A stretch of DNA of 64,000 nt from UBA7672 sp963738625 (GCA_963738625.1 CAVTXH010000002.1:1113240-1177239), one strand, 5' to 3'; shown: positions 53,897-63,114, numbered from the stretch's first letter. Translations and numbers: made by a program. The notes: generated by a model from the sequence alone, not told the origin.

Positions 53897-54304
53897 TTAA
53901 TCCGCGAGCTTCGCCCGCAGCTCCTTGGCCGTCGCGCCGGTGATCTTCTCGATCTTCGCGATGTCGCAGATCTGGTGCTTGTCGTCGCGCACGTCATAGG
54001 TCAGCTCCGTGCGCACGCGGTCTTCCAGTTCCGGGAAGAAGAAGAACGGGTGAGCGAACGCGATCCACTCGCACGGCTCATCCAGCGTCAGCACATAGTA
54101 ATCGCGATAGGTGTCGCGCAGCAGGATGCTCTGTGTGTTCAGCACCCATGTCGCATCGAAACGATAGCGCAGCAGCAGGCTGTCGACCGGTTTGCCATTG
54201 TCGGCGATCTCGGTCCTGCGCTCGGGTTCGGCCGCCGCCGACGCGATCGCCGCAACGCCTGCCGCAAGCAGCATTCCAAATCCAAGGGCGATGAGTTTCT
54301 TCAT
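53897..54304 (-). CDS. secreted hypothetical protein (DUF6491-like)
   Basis: Start ATG 54304 gives a signal peptide (MKKLIALGFGMLLAAGVAAIASA) and 135 residues in total. The pattern WVLNTQSILLRDTYRDYYVLTLDEPCEW ... QICDIAKIEKITG, with two spaced cysteines, resembles the DUF6491 family of small exported proteins. Function unknown. Divergent from the secreted-protein pair at 54494. Confidence 0.6.
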   Translation of the reverse strand: MKKLIALGFGMLLAAGVAAIASAAAEPERRTEIADNGKPVDSLLLRYRFDATWVLNTQSILLRDTYRDYYVLTLDEPCEWIAFAHPFFFFPELEDRVRTELTYDVRDDKHQICDIAKIEKITGATAKELRAKLAD

Positions 54305-54493
54305 GGCCAGCTCCAACCGCTGCGCCGGACAGGACTGTCCTGCACGGAAAATCATACCCCAATCTATCGTCTACATCCATGCACCGGCTCGTTTCACGGC
54401 CGCTTTCCCCTGCAGATCGCCCAACTCTGCCCTTCGCCCCACCCGGCGCATGGTCTAGCCTCCGGCCGCGACTGCAGAGCCGCGGAGGGGACG

Positions 54494-55423
54494 ATGCGCG
54501 CCTGGGTTCGAAACTTCCTAGTCGCAGCCTGCGTCCTTGGAGGCGCCGCCGAAGCATTCGCCCAGCAGCCCCTGCCACGCACCGCCGAAGGCCACCCGGA
54601 CCTGCAGGGCGTCTGGACCAGCCGCTGGCTTACGCCGCTGGAACGGCCCGCGACCGCAAAGACCGTCGTGATCGCTCCGGAAGATGTCGCCCTCCTCGCG
54701 AAAGCCGAATGGGCCCGCCACAACGCCATCGACCCGATCGAAGGCACGGACTCGTTCGAATACACCACCTTCGTCACCGTTCGCGGCGAAACCCGCTCGG
54801 CGCTTATCGTCGATCCGCCCGACGGGCGCCTGCCCTTCACCGAACAGGGCCGTGCGCGCCAGCCCGCCGGCCGCGTCGTCACGGGCGTCGACGGCCCGGA
54901 GCAGCGCGCGCTCAACGAACGCTGCCTCAACAGCGGCAACGGCGCCGCGCCATACGTCGCGGCGCCGTCCGGCAACATCCGCAGGATCGTGCAGACGCAC
55001 AGCGACATCGTCATCCACACCGAGCTGCTCAGCATACTGCGCATCATCCCCGTCGATGGCCGCACGGAGATCGGCTTCCGGAACGAGCACACGACCGGCC
55101 GGTGGGACGGCGATACGCTGGTCGTCACCACGACCGACATCCTCGATCCTGTCCGCGGCGCCCGCGGCTCGCTCTTTCCCTTGACGCCGAAGACGAAGAT
55201 CACCGAGCGTTTCACCCGCACCGCGCCCGGCGAAATCCTCTACACCTTCACCGTCGAAGATCCCCAGCTCTACAGCCAGCCATGGAAGGGCGAGAGCATC
55301 ATGGCCCTCTCCGATGACCGCATGTTCGAATTCGCGTGCCACGAGGGCAATTACGGCCTCGCCAACATCCTCTCCGGCGCCCGGGCCGTGGAGCGGCGCG
55401 CAGCAAGGAAAGCAAAGCCATGA
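54494..55423 (+). CDS. secreted protein, PDLQGxW / ACHEGNY family, member 2
   Basis: ATG 54494 follows GGAGGGG. The 309-residue product has a signal peptide (FLVAACVLGGAAEAFA) and the family motifs PDLQGVWTSRWLTPLERP, NERCLNSGNG, DGDTLVVTT, KTKITERFTR, DPQLYSQPWKGE and FACHEGNYGLANILSGAR. Its stop overlaps the next gene (ATGA). The tandem pair is probably an ancient duplication. Confidence 0.85.
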   Translation: MRAWVRNFLVAACVLGGAAEAFAQQPLPRTAEGHPDLQGVWTSRWLTPLERPATAKTVVIAPEDVALLAKAEWARHNAIDPIEGTDSFEYTTFVTVRGETRSALIVDPPDGRLPFTEQGRARQPAGRVVTGVDGPEQRALNERCLNSGNGAAPYVAAPSGNIRRIVQTHSDIVIHTELLSILRIIPVDGRTEIGFRNEHTTGRWDGDTLVVTTTDILDPVRGARGSLFPLTPKTKITERFTRTAPGEILYTFTVEDPQLYSQPWKGESIMALSDDRMFEFACHEGNYGLANILSGARAVERRAARKAKP

Positions 55424-56358
55424 TCCGGCCCACGATCCTCCTCGTCGCGCTCGCCCTCGCGCCTTTCGCCGAAGCGCAGTCGCCCTACCAGCCGGCGCGC
55501 ACGTCCGACGGCCATCCGGATTTCCAGGGCATCTGGGAAAGCCGGTGGATGACGCCGGTCGAGCGCCCACCCATGGCGAAATCCCTTGTCATCAGCGCCG
55601 AACAGGCGACAGCCATGGTCGCCGCCATGACCGCCGGCCGCAAGGCGACGCCGGGAAACTCCAACCCCGACTCCGATTTCGACTTCGCCACCCTCGCGCC
55701 GGTGAATGGCGAATACCGCACGTCGCTGATCATCGAGCCGGCCGACGGCAAGCTTCCCTTCACCGACGAAGGCCGCGCGCGCCGTGCGCGCCTCGCCGTC
55801 CAGCCCGCCGACAATCCGGAGGAGCGCCCGGCTTCCGAACGCTGCATCGGCGGCGCCGGGCGCGCGCCCATGCTCACCGTGCCGACCAACAGCTATCTCC
55901 GCATCATCCAGGCGCCAGGCAATGTCGTGCTGCACAGCGAGGCCCTCGACGAGGTGCGTATCCTGCCCCTCGCAGGCAAGCATGGGCCGGACGCGATCCT
56001 CGATCTCCAGGGTGATTCCATCGCCTGGTGGGAGGGCGACACGCTGGTCGTGGAGACCCTCAACTTCCGCCGTGACGACGAGCTGCGCTTCACGCCGCCC
56101 ATGTCGGTGATCGTCATCTCGCCCGCCTCGACCATCACCGAACGCTTCCGCCGCGTCTCGGACAACGAACTCAACTACCGCTTCACGATCACCGATCCGG
56201 TTCTCTACACGACGCCCTGGACCGCAGAGACCAGCTTCGTCCGCAGCAACGCTCGCATGTACGAGTACGCATGCCACGAGGCCAACTACGCCCTCGCCAA
56301 CATCCTCCTCGGCGCCCGCATGGAACGGCAACGCGCGGCGGCCAGGCCGAAGAAATGA
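55420..56358 (+). CDS. secreted protein, PDLQGxW / ACHEGNY family, member 3
   Basis: The ATG is inside the previous stop. The 312-residue product has a short signal (ILLVALALAPFAEA) and PDFQGIWESRWMTPVERP, SERCIGGAGRAPM, WWEGDTLVVET, STITERFRR, DPVLYTTPW and YACHEANYALANILLGAR. Note His-Glu-Ala instead of His-Glu-Gly in the last motif. Function unknown. Confidence 0.85.
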   Translation: MIRPTILLVALALAPFAEAQSPYQPARTSDGHPDFQGIWESRWMTPVERPPMAKSLVISAEQATAMVAAMTAGRKATPGNSNPDSDFDFATLAPVNGEYRTSLIIEPADGKLPFTDEGRARRARLAVQPADNPEERPASERCIGGAGRAPMLTVPTNSYLRIIQAPGNVVLHSEALDEVRILPLAGKHGPDAILDLQGDSIAWWEGDTLVVETLNFRRDDELRFTPPMSVIVISPASTITERFRRVSDNELNYRFTITDPVLYTTPWTAETSFVRSNARMYEYACHEANYALANILLGARMERQRAAARPKK

Positions 56359-56437
56359 CCCGCTAGGCCGCGGCGTGCTTGACGGTCCTGCGGCGCCGGG
56401 CTCATCTTCGCGCAAGAACAAAGACCGGGGAGCCACC

Positions 56438-57415
56438 ATGAAAGCCGTTTCCGTTCTCGCGCTCGTCGCGACCTTCGCCCTGTCGGGCTGCCTCTTCGTC
56501 AGCGAACGCGAAACCATCCGCGAAGCGCCCCGGCAGGAACTGGCGCAGTCGGCGGCGAACGTGGACACGCTCAGCCCCAATGGCGTGCCCGTGCGAGGCA
56601 TGCGCATCGCTTCCAGCCCGGCGCCGGCCGAAACGCCGGCGACCGTCGCCGATCTCACCATCTATCGCGACGTGATCTACGGCCATCACGATGGCATGGC
56701 GCTGGTCTACGACGTCATGAAGCCCGCCAACGCCAACGGTTCGGCCGTGCTCTACATGGTCTCCGGCGGCTGGGTGTCGCGCTGGGCCGAGCCGGAATCC
56801 CGCATCACGCAGTTCCGCGCGCTGCTCGACCAAGGCATCACCGTCATCCCGGTCCACCACGCCTCCGCCCCGCGCTTCAAGGTTCCCGAGGCGCATGCCG
56901 ACGTAAAGCGCGCCCTGCGCCACATCTCCCTCAACGCGCCGAAATACGGCGTCGACGCCAAACGCCTCGGCGTGTTCGGCGGCTCCGCCGGCGGCCATCT
57001 CTCGCTGATGCTCGGCCTCAACGGAGACGACGGCGATGCGGCCGCTGCCGATCCCGTGCTCAAGGCGCCCTCGCGCATCAAGGCCGTCGTCGCCTACTAC
57101 CCGCCGGTCGACCTGCGCCGCATGACCGGACCCAGCGACCGCTTCCCCGCGCTCGATTTCCCGAACGAACAGGCCGCCGCGATCTCGCCGATCCTGTTCG
57201 TCGACGCCAAGGACCCCGCGACGCTCATCGTTCACGGCGACGCCGACGAGCTGGTCAACATCTCCTCCGGCCAGTCGATCCACGACGCGTTGAAGAAAGC
57301 CGGCGTCAAAACCGAGATGGTGGTCATCAAGGGCGGCGACCACGGCTTCTCGAACGCCGAACACCGCGCGGAAGCCGGCAGGGCGATGGCGAAATGGTTC
57401 AAGGAGAACCTCTAG
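56438..57415 (+). CDS. lipoprotein alpha/beta hydrolase (esterase)
   Basis: ATG 56438 follows GGGGAG. The 325-residue protein has a lipobox (ALSGC) and an alpha/beta-hydrolase fold: oxyanion motif VSGGW, nucleophile elbow GGSAGGHLS, Asp in HGDADELV, and His in GGDHGFSN. It is similar to BD-FAE/acetyl-esterase-type enzymes. It would be anchored in the envelope; the substrate is unknown. Confidence 0.88.
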   Translation: MKAVSVLALVATFALSGCLFVSERETIREAPRQELAQSAANVDTLSPNGVPVRGMRIASSPAPAETPATVADLTIYRDVIYGHHDGMALVYDVMKPANANGSAVLYMVSGGWVSRWAEPESRITQFRALLDQGITVIPVHHASAPRFKVPEAHADVKRALRHISLNAPKYGVDAKRLGVFGGSAGGHLSLMLGLNGDDGDAAAADPVLKAPSRIKAVVAYYPPVDLRRMTGPSDRFPALDFPNEQAAAISPILFVDAKDPATLIVHGDADELVNISSGQSIHDALKKAGVKTEMVVIKGGDHGFSNAEHRAEAGRAMAKWFKENL

Positions 57416-57434
57416 GGTCGGGAGCTCGCCCGCA

Positions 57435-57546
57435 TGGTTCGACGGGCGCCGCCTTTGGCGGCTGCTCACCATGAGGGCTATCCCAACGTCATGATTGCCT
57501 CGCAGCCCTCATGGTGAGTAGGCCCGAAGGGCCGTCCGTCGAACCA
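57435..57546. repeat. TGGTTCGACGG ... CTCACCATGAGGGCT inverted repeat
   Basis: The left arm carries TGGTTCGACGG and CTCACCATGAGGGCT, the right arm AGCCCTCATGGTGAG and CCGTCGAACCA, with GC-rich inner bulges. The ~110-nt palindrome lies in a 358-nt gap between same-strand genes, and the rest of that gap shows no gene. Confidence 0.85.
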
Positions 57547-57773
57547 GTGAGACGCACCCGTCGAACGCGGCCCGCACCGGTCCCGCCAGAATCCTTACCG
57601 CCGCCCCTCGCATTGTTAACGCTTCTTGCACATGCCGCCGGGACCGCGCCCGGAAATGAACGCGCACGCCGCCCCGCTTAACAATGGAACGCTGCGTAAC
57701 CCGGCAAAAAGCGCCGGCCGATTCAGGATGGATTCACCTCGCTGCGTCAAAATGACTCGTGAAGGAGCGTGTC

Positions 57774-58100
57774 ATGAGCGCCGTTGCGACGGCCGGCATC
57801 GTGGGCGTCTCGGCCCGCTACGCCGCCCAGATCCAGGAGCTGCTGTACCTGCAGGCCGTCAAGCGGATGGTCGCCGAACAGCAAGCCGCACGCGCCAAAG
57901 CCGACGCCCAACGCAACGCGTTCATCGACTCCATGCGCGCGATGGACGCGGTCGAAGAACCAGTGAAGATCGATGTCGATCCTGAAACCGCGAAGGCCGC
58001 CGCGGAAACCGCCGAGCCGCCAAGGCAGGCCGAGCCGCAGGAATCGCCCGCCGCAACCATTGCCGTCGCGCCCGCGCAGATCTTCGACCTACAGGCCTAA
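57774..58100 (+). CDS. hypothetical helical protein
   Basis: ATG 57774 follows GAAGGAG. The 108-residue product (ARYAAQIQELLYLQAVKRMVAEQQAARAKADAQRNAFIDSMRAMDAVEE...) is helical at the N-terminus and Pro/Ala-rich at the end. No signal peptide; no family recognised. Confidence 0.55.
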   Translation: MSAVATAGIVGVSARYAAQIQELLYLQAVKRMVAEQQAARAKADAQRNAFIDSMRAMDAVEEPVKIDVDPETAKAAAETAEPPRQAEPQESPAATIAVAPAQIFDLQA

Positions 58101-58242
58101 AAGGTCGCACCCTTAAGCGCCGGTTTCCGAAAAGATCCCAAAAACTTCACCGATCGCATTGGCCTTCGGTTAGGCGCCGTCAGTTAGTTTGACCATTGAG
58201 CGCAATTTTCCGCGCGGCGCCAGAAGGCGGGGGTCTATCAAC

Positions 58243-59484
58243 GTGCTGCGCAGGCTCACAGCCAGCTCAGAGGCGAACATGTCCATCATGATGATGGCGT
58301 TGATAGGCGTGACCGCATTCATCACCGCCAACATCGTCGACTACATGTCGCTGTCGAACCAGAAGCAGTCGCTGCAGCGCGTCGCCGATCACGCCGCCCT
58401 CGCCGCCGCACAGGAGCTGATCGTCTTCGCCGGATCCGACGAACGCGTCGACGCCGTGGCCAAGCGTTTCGTCGACTCGGGCTATTCGACGACGGGCCAC
58501 ACTACCACGGCCGAAATCCTGGAAGGCGGCCGCGCCGTGCAGGTGACGATCGAGGCGGACCCACGCACCTTCTTCCCCAGCATAGTCTCGGACGGCGTCA
58601 CCAAGATAAAGGCCGAATCGGTCGCCGAAGTGTCGGGCGGCGGCTTCGTCTGCATGATCGGCCTCGATCCCGACAGCGTCGCCACGCTCAACATGATGAA
58701 CCGCGCGCGCCTCACCGCTGAAAGCTGCGCGGTCTATTCCAACTCTGTCAGCACGAAGTCCCTCTGGCTGCACGACCTCGCGCGCGTCCGGGCCGATATC
58801 ATCTGCGTCGCCGGCGGCGTCCAGGGCGCCGAGGACGCCTTCCTCACCAGCAAGCCGACGGAAGACTGCCCGCCGATCGCCGATCCGCTGCGCGACCGTC
58901 CCAATCCCGCCGTCGGCAACCTCTCCGCCTGCGACTACACCAACTTCATGGTTCCGCCCAACAAGACCCGGACGCTGAAACCCGGCATCTATTGCGGTGG
59001 GCTCTCCGTCTACGGCGAAGCCAGGCTCGATCCCGGCGTCTACGTCATGAAGAAGGGCCAGCTCATGGTCACCGGCGGCGGCTCGCTCGAGGGCGAGAAT
59101 GTCGGCTTCTTCCTCACCGGCGCCGCTTCGACAATCTTGTTTGGCTTCGACAGCCACATCTCGCTCACCGCGCCCCGGACCGGCGACATGGCCGGCCTGC
59201 TCTTCTTCGAGGACCGCGACACTGCCTTCAGCACCTATCACCGCATCACCAGCCGCGATGCGCGCAACCTCGTCGGCACGATGTACTTGCCCAAGTCCAA
59301 GCTGCTGATCGACGCCGACAACCCGGTCGCCGACAGGTCGGACTACACCGTCATCATCGCGCGCGAGTTCGAACTGCGCTCCGGCCCCGAACTGGTCCTG
59401 AATACGGATTACGAATCGAGCCCCATCCCGGTTCCCGAAGGCGTCGGCAACAACACCCAGTCCTCGATCCGCCTGGTGCGCTAG
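58243..59484 (+). CDS. TadG/TadE-like Flp-pilus-associated membrane protein
   Basis: I choose GTG 58243, which leaves a short tail before the membrane anchor (ANMSIMMMALIGVTAFITANIVDY); TTG 58189 is the alternative. After it comes SLSNQKQSLQRVADHAALAAAQEL, the typical TadG/Tad-like N-terminus, then a long beta-rich exported domain with several Cys (FVCMIGLD, CDYTNF, GIYCGGL) and repeated GG-hinge strands like a right-handed helix. It may help build Flp-type surface structures, but no tad genes are nearby. Confidence 0.8.
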   Translation: MLRRLTASSEANMSIMMMALIGVTAFITANIVDYMSLSNQKQSLQRVADHAALAAAQELIVFAGSDERVDAVAKRFVDSGYSTTGHTTTAEILEGGRAVQVTIEADPRTFFPSIVSDGVTKIKAESVAEVSGGGFVCMIGLDPDSVATLNMMNRARLTAESCAVYSNSVSTKSLWLHDLARVRADIICVAGGVQGAEDAFLTSKPTEDCPPIADPLRDRPNPAVGNLSACDYTNFMVPPNKTRTLKPGIYCGGLSVYGEARLDPGVYVMKKGQLMVTGGGSLEGENVGFFLTGAASTILFGFDSHISLTAPRTGDMAGLLFFEDRDTAFSTYHRITSRDARNLVGTMYLPKSKLLIDADNPVADRSDYTVIIAREFELRSGPELVLNTDYESSPIPVPEGVGNNTQSSIRLVR

Positions 59485-59536
59485 CGCGCCCCTAGACCGC
59501 CGCGCTCGAAATCGAACACTCGCTACACGAAAGGCC

Positions 59537-59647
59537 GCCTTAGTGCCCTTAGTGCCTTCTTTGTGCCCTTCGTGTTGGGGCCTTTCTTGGCGCTTCGGGA
59601 AAAGACTAAAACACGAAGGACACCAAGGACGCACAAAGTACGCCAAG
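59537..59647. repeat. CTTGGTGT-type inverted repeat, copy 3
   Basis: The left arm CCTTAGTGCCCTTAGTGCCT ... CCTTCGTGTTGGGG faces AAACACGAAGGACACCAAGG ... ACAAAGTACGCCAAG. It is the most diverged copy and fills the gap between convergent genes. Confidence 0.8.
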
Positions 59648-59683
59648 CGGCTGGTGGCGGATTTCGAAATTGCGCCTGCTGCC

Positions 59684-60010
59684 CTAGCTTTTCACCGGCG
59701 GCTTCAGCACGAAGGTCGGCTCCGCGTTCGTTCCCGCCGCCACGGCCGCCCCCTCGCCGAACTGCACCAGCGCCCCGTCCTTCAATATGAAGGTGTACGT
59801 CGCCGCCTCCCACTGGAAGAAGCTCAGCATCCGGTTCGAGTAGGTCAGCGCCTCATACGGTCCGCGGTCCGCGATCGAACTCGGGCACGCATCCATTGCC
59901 CGGATGATCTGCTCCTTGGTCGCGCCCGGCGCGATGGCGGCGTAGCCCGCCTTGGCCGTCGCGCACGCCGACAGCACCAGCACGCCCAACGCCAGAACCA
60001 GAACTCTCAT
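59684..60010 (-). CDS. small lipoprotein
   Basis: A 108-residue product with a lipobox (LVLSAC) and an alpha-beta segment (IAPGATKEQIIRAMDACPSSIADRGPYEALTYSNR) patterned like the SmpA/BamE-type fold. Function unknown; on family grounds it would be anchored in an envelope membrane. Confidence 0.65.
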   Translation of the reverse strand: MRVLVLALGVLVLSACATAKAGYAAIAPGATKEQIIRAMDACPSSIADRGPYEALTYSNRMLSFFQWEAATYTFILKDGALVQFGEGAAVAAGTNAEPTFVLKPPVKS

Positions 60011-60140
60011 CGCGACTTCCCCATGGCGGCCTTACCCGCGCCATCATGGCCGGTTTCGCGCAGCTAGGCGAGAGGCTTGGCGCCGCCGCCGGTCCCGCGC
60101 TACTCCCTGTGCCTTGCCTATCCCTGACATTGCCTCCGCC

Positions 60141-60473
60141 ATGCGCGCCGCATTCCTCACCGCCGCCTTCGCCCTCGCCGCCTGCGGGGATATTCCCGGT
60201 GCCGGCGGCCCCAGCGAATCCGACGTGCGCGCCGCGCTGGCCGACTATTTCGAGAACGCCGACGCTGGCGTCCTCGCTGAATACAATCCGCAGAACTTCA
60301 AGGACTCGCGCATCGTCTCGCTCGGCCGCTGCGAGGCGCTTGGGTCCAACTACATGTGCCCTGTCGCCTTCGAGCGCCCGCGCGGCGGTGGCCAGGCCAA
60401 ACGCTTCGTCTGGATGTCGGAGCAGCCCGAAGGCTGGGCCGTCACCGTCATCTCGCTGATCGAGGATCAATGA
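60141..60473 (+). CDS. small lipoprotein
   Basis: ATG 60141 gives a 110-residue protein with a signal and lipobox (FALAAC-GDIP), then SESDVRAALADYFENADAGVLAEYNPQNFKDSRIVSLGRCEALGSNYMCPVAFE with a cysteine pair. Overlaps the next gene (ATGA), so the two probably act together. No family recognised. Confidence 0.65.
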   Translation: MRAAFLTAAFALAACGDIPGAGGPSESDVRAALADYFENADAGVLAEYNPQNFKDSRIVSLGRCEALGSNYMCPVAFERPRGGGQAKRFVWMSEQPEGWAVTVISLIEDQ

Positions 60474-61114
60474 CCCGCCCGCCCAAGCCCGAGCCCACGG
60501 AAGCCTTCAAGCGCTTCAAGGCCTCGATGACCCTCGACTACGGCAAGTGGCGCGATGGCGAGCCCTACGACATCGCCGCCCTCGCCGAGGTCACGCCCGA
60601 AGAACGCGACGCCCTCGTTGACGAGATCTGTGACCGCGGCGGCTCGCTCGACTGGCGCGACGTCGAAGCCCTGCGCGCCCTCGGCACGGAGAAAGCTCGT
60701 CTGCGCATCGGCGCGGCCGCGCGGCAGGAGACCGGCGGCGGCGGCGCCGAAGCTCTTCTCGCCGAGATCGAAACCAAGGGCTGGAACGGGGAAGCCGAGA
60801 AACGCCTGATCCACATGCTCGAAAACATGCAGAGCATGGACTCCTCCTCCGACCGCCTCTTCGGCCTGTGCGAGCAACACCCTACGCCCGCGGTGATGAA
60901 ACAGCTGATGCGCAACGCCCGCATCCAGTCCGACCCGACGATGCGCTATTCCGCCGGCGCCTTCCTGCTCTACATCGCCGGCCACGTCGACAGCCACGAC
61001 GTCTTCGACGCCGAAAACCGCCCCCGCCTCCTCGACCTCAACAGCGACGACTACAAGACCTACAAGGCCGCCGTGGCGTGGCTCGAGGACAAGATGGCGA
61101 ACCCGCGCCGCTGA
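60470..61114 (+). CDS. hypothetical cytoplasmic protein
   Basis: The ATG overlaps the previous stop. The 214-residue product is helix-rich (LVDEICDRGGSLDWRDVEALRALGTEKARLRIGAAAR ... MRYSAGAFLLYIAGHVDSHDVFD) and could form HEAT-like repeats; this is an impression only. No signal peptide. Confidence 0.65.
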   Translation: MTRPPKPEPTEAFKRFKASMTLDYGKWRDGEPYDIAALAEVTPEERDALVDEICDRGGSLDWRDVEALRALGTEKARLRIGAAARQETGGGGAEALLAEIETKGWNGEAEKRLIHMLENMQSMDSSSDRLFGLCEQHPTPAVMKQLMRNARIQSDPTMRYSAGAFLLYIAGHVDSHDVFDAENRPRLLDLNSDDYKTYKAAVAWLEDKMANPRR

Positions 61115-61129
61115 CCTTTTCTCGCTCAC

Positions 61130-61323
61130 GGATCTTTTCTTCCCTCGTCGCGGAGCGGCGGGGGAAGTGGATCGACGCGAAGCGTCGAGACGATGGGGGC
61201 AGCCGCAATCCGATCGGCGGTCAGTCTGCTGCAGCACCCTTGAACGCTATCCGGCGGCTGCCCCCTCCGTCTCGCGACGAAGGCGTCGCGATCCACCTCC
61301 CCCGGCCTGCGGCCAGGGGAGGA
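61130..61323. repeat. long inverted repeat (GTGGATCGACGC / CGCGATCCACCTCCCC)
   Basis: GGAAGTGGATCGACGCGAAG ... GACGATGGGGGCAGCCGC faces GCGGCTGCCCCCTCCGTC ... GGCGTCGCGATCCACCTCCC, a ~190-nt imperfect palindrome. It fills the whole gap between convergent genes. Confidence 0.85.
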
Positions 61324-61329
61324 AAAGCG

Positions 61330-61707
61330 CTACCCCATCCGCTTCATCGCGCAGATCTTGTTGCCGTCCGGATCGCGCAGGTAGGCGAGATACAGATCCA
61401 TCGTCGCGCCCTTGCGTACGCCCGGCGGGTTCTCGATCGGCGCGCCGCCATTGGCGACGCCCGCCGCGTGCCAGGCATCCGCCTGCTCGGGCGTCTCCAC
61501 CGCAAAGCCGATCGTCGCGCCGTTTGCGACCGTAGCCGGCTCGCCATTGATCGGAATGCTCACCCCGAACGTGCCCGTCTTCGTCCGCCAGAACACGCGC
61601 TGCTTGTCGACAAAGCCCGGCTTCACGCCCAGCGTCCCCAGCACCGCGTCATAGAATTTCTTCGAGCGCTCGAGATCGTTCGTCCCGACCATCACATGCG
61701 AAAACAT
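61330..61707 (-). CDS. VOC/glyoxalase-family protein
   Basis: Start ATG 61707 (MFSHVMVGTNDLERSKKFYDAVLGTLGVKPGF). The 125-residue protein has two VOC modules (GATIGFAVETPEQADAWHAAGVANGG ... YLAYLRDPDGNKICAM). The metal-site positions (His4 region, Tyr/Lys at the end) differ from glyoxalase I, so a glyoxalase activity is not supported. Confidence 0.88.
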   Translation of the reverse strand: MFSHVMVGTNDLERSKKFYDAVLGTLGVKPGFVDKQRVFWRTKTGTFGVSIPINGEPATVANGATIGFAVETPEQADAWHAAGVANGGAPIENPPGVRKGATMDLYLAYLRDPDGNKICAMKRMG

Positions 61708-61813
61708 CGCGTCACTCCCCAGCTTGCTGGCCCGCCATCCGCGAGCCAGCAACAGGCCAATGCGCGAACTTGCTGCCGCTGACAATACCGGCTGTGGACC
61801 CCCTCCTGTCCTC

Positions 61814-61940
61814 CCCCTTTCAGGGGGAGGGACCCGGATGCGTCACCGTCCCAACTTCATCGCCCAATTCCCGAAGCCCGGATGCGTCACCGTCCCAACT
61901 TCATCGCCCAATTCCCGAAGCAAGGTCCCCCCTGAAAGGG
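61814..61940. repeat. inverted-repeat cassette enclosing two exact 44-bp direct repeats
   Basis: CCCTTTCAGGGGGAGGGACC (left) and GGTCCCCCCTGAAAGGG (right, 61924-61940) bound two identical 44-bp units (61833-61876 and 61877-61920) beginning CCCGGATGCGTCACCG. The cassette lies 8 nt before the insertion sequence end. Confidence 0.85.
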
Positions 61941-61986
61941 CACTAATATACTTGACTCAGTGACCAACTGCCCCTAGATTGAGGGC

Positions 61987-62941
61987 ATGAAACGCGAACC
62001 CCAAACTCTCGTCGAAGCGATCCGGTACTTCTCGAACCCGGATACCGCGCTGCAAACCATGGTCAGCCTGCGCTGGCCTGACGGCGTGCATTGTCCGCGC
62101 TGCGGCTCCTTCAACGTTGGCTTCATCGCCACGCGCCGCATGTGGGAGTGCCGCGAGAAGCACGCCAGAAGCAGTTCTCGGCCAAGGTCGGGACCATCTT
62201 TGAAGATAGCGCCCTCGGCCTCGACAAGTGGTTCACCGCTATCTGGATGATCGCCAACTGCAAGAATGGCGTGTCCAGCTACGAACTGGCCCGCGCTATC
62301 GACGTCACCCAGAAATCCGGCTGGTTCATGTTGCATCGCATCCGCCTCGCGATGAAGTCCGGTTCCTTCGACAAGATGGACGGCACGACCGAGAGTTGAT
62401 GAGTCCTACGTAGGCGGCAAGAAAAAGAACATGCACCTCGGCAAGCGCAAGGGCGGTTGGTGTCGGCGGCGTCGGCAAAGCCATCGTGGCGGGCGTCCTG
62501 AAGCGCGGGAACGCGAAGTCCGCCAGCCGCGTCGCACTATGCTGATCGCTGACACGACCCCCCCGACGGTCGACAAGCCGTCGTCCGCGACCATGTTGAG
62601 CCCGGCTCGAAGGTCATGGGACTGCGCACAGCGGCTATCGCGGCCTTTCTGACGCCTACGTCCACCAGTTCGTGAACCACACGACCGAGTATGTTCGCGG
62701 TCACATTCACACTAACGGGATCGAAAACTTCTGGTCGCTGCTGAAGCGTTCGCTTCGCGGAACCTATGTCTCGGTCGATCCCGCCCATCTGCTTGCCTAT
62801 TGCGACGAACAGGCTTTCCGGTTCAATGAGCGCAAGGACTCAGACGGTATGCGCTTCCGCACTGTTGCGGGCTCCGTCACTGGCAAGCGTTTGACCTACA
62901 AGGAACTGACCGGCCATGACCAAGCCGCGCTCCCCGCTTAG
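61987..62941 (+). pseudogene. IS1595-family (ISXO2-like) transposase, several frameshifts
   Basis: The fragments give an N-terminal zinc ribbon (VHCPRCGSFNVGFI ... WECREKH), then KQFSAKVGTIFEDSALGLDKWFTAIWMI in the next frame. An ISXO2-like catalytic core follows, DESYVGGKKKNMH with one inserted A before GTT at about 62396, and finally HTNGIENFWSLLKRSLRGTY ... CDEQAFRFNERKD with the catalytic Glu. At least three frameshifts break it, so the element cannot move by itself. Confidence 0.85.
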
Positions 62942-63012
62942 CTCAAAGCCCGCCTCAAAGACGGCGGCAGGCGGCAAGGCAGAGGAAAGACGACGCCCCA
63001 GACGCTAAGTCG

Positions 63013-63114
63013 ATGGGGCGTTTTCGCGCGTTGGCGAAGAAGGTGAACAACGTCCCGCTAGAGAAGGTTCGCGCTACGGAGCGGCGGGAGAAGAAGGGCC
63101 GGGGCCGGGAATAA
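63013..63114 (+). CDS. small orf inside the insertion element
   Basis: A 33-codon frame (MGRFRALAKKVNNVPLEKVRATERREKKGRGRE). It is basic and helical; small basic orfs of this type follow the transposase in some IS1595 elements. It overlaps the passenger gene end on the other strand. Confidence 0.35.
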   Translation: MGRFRALAKKVNNVPLEKVRATERREKKGRGRE

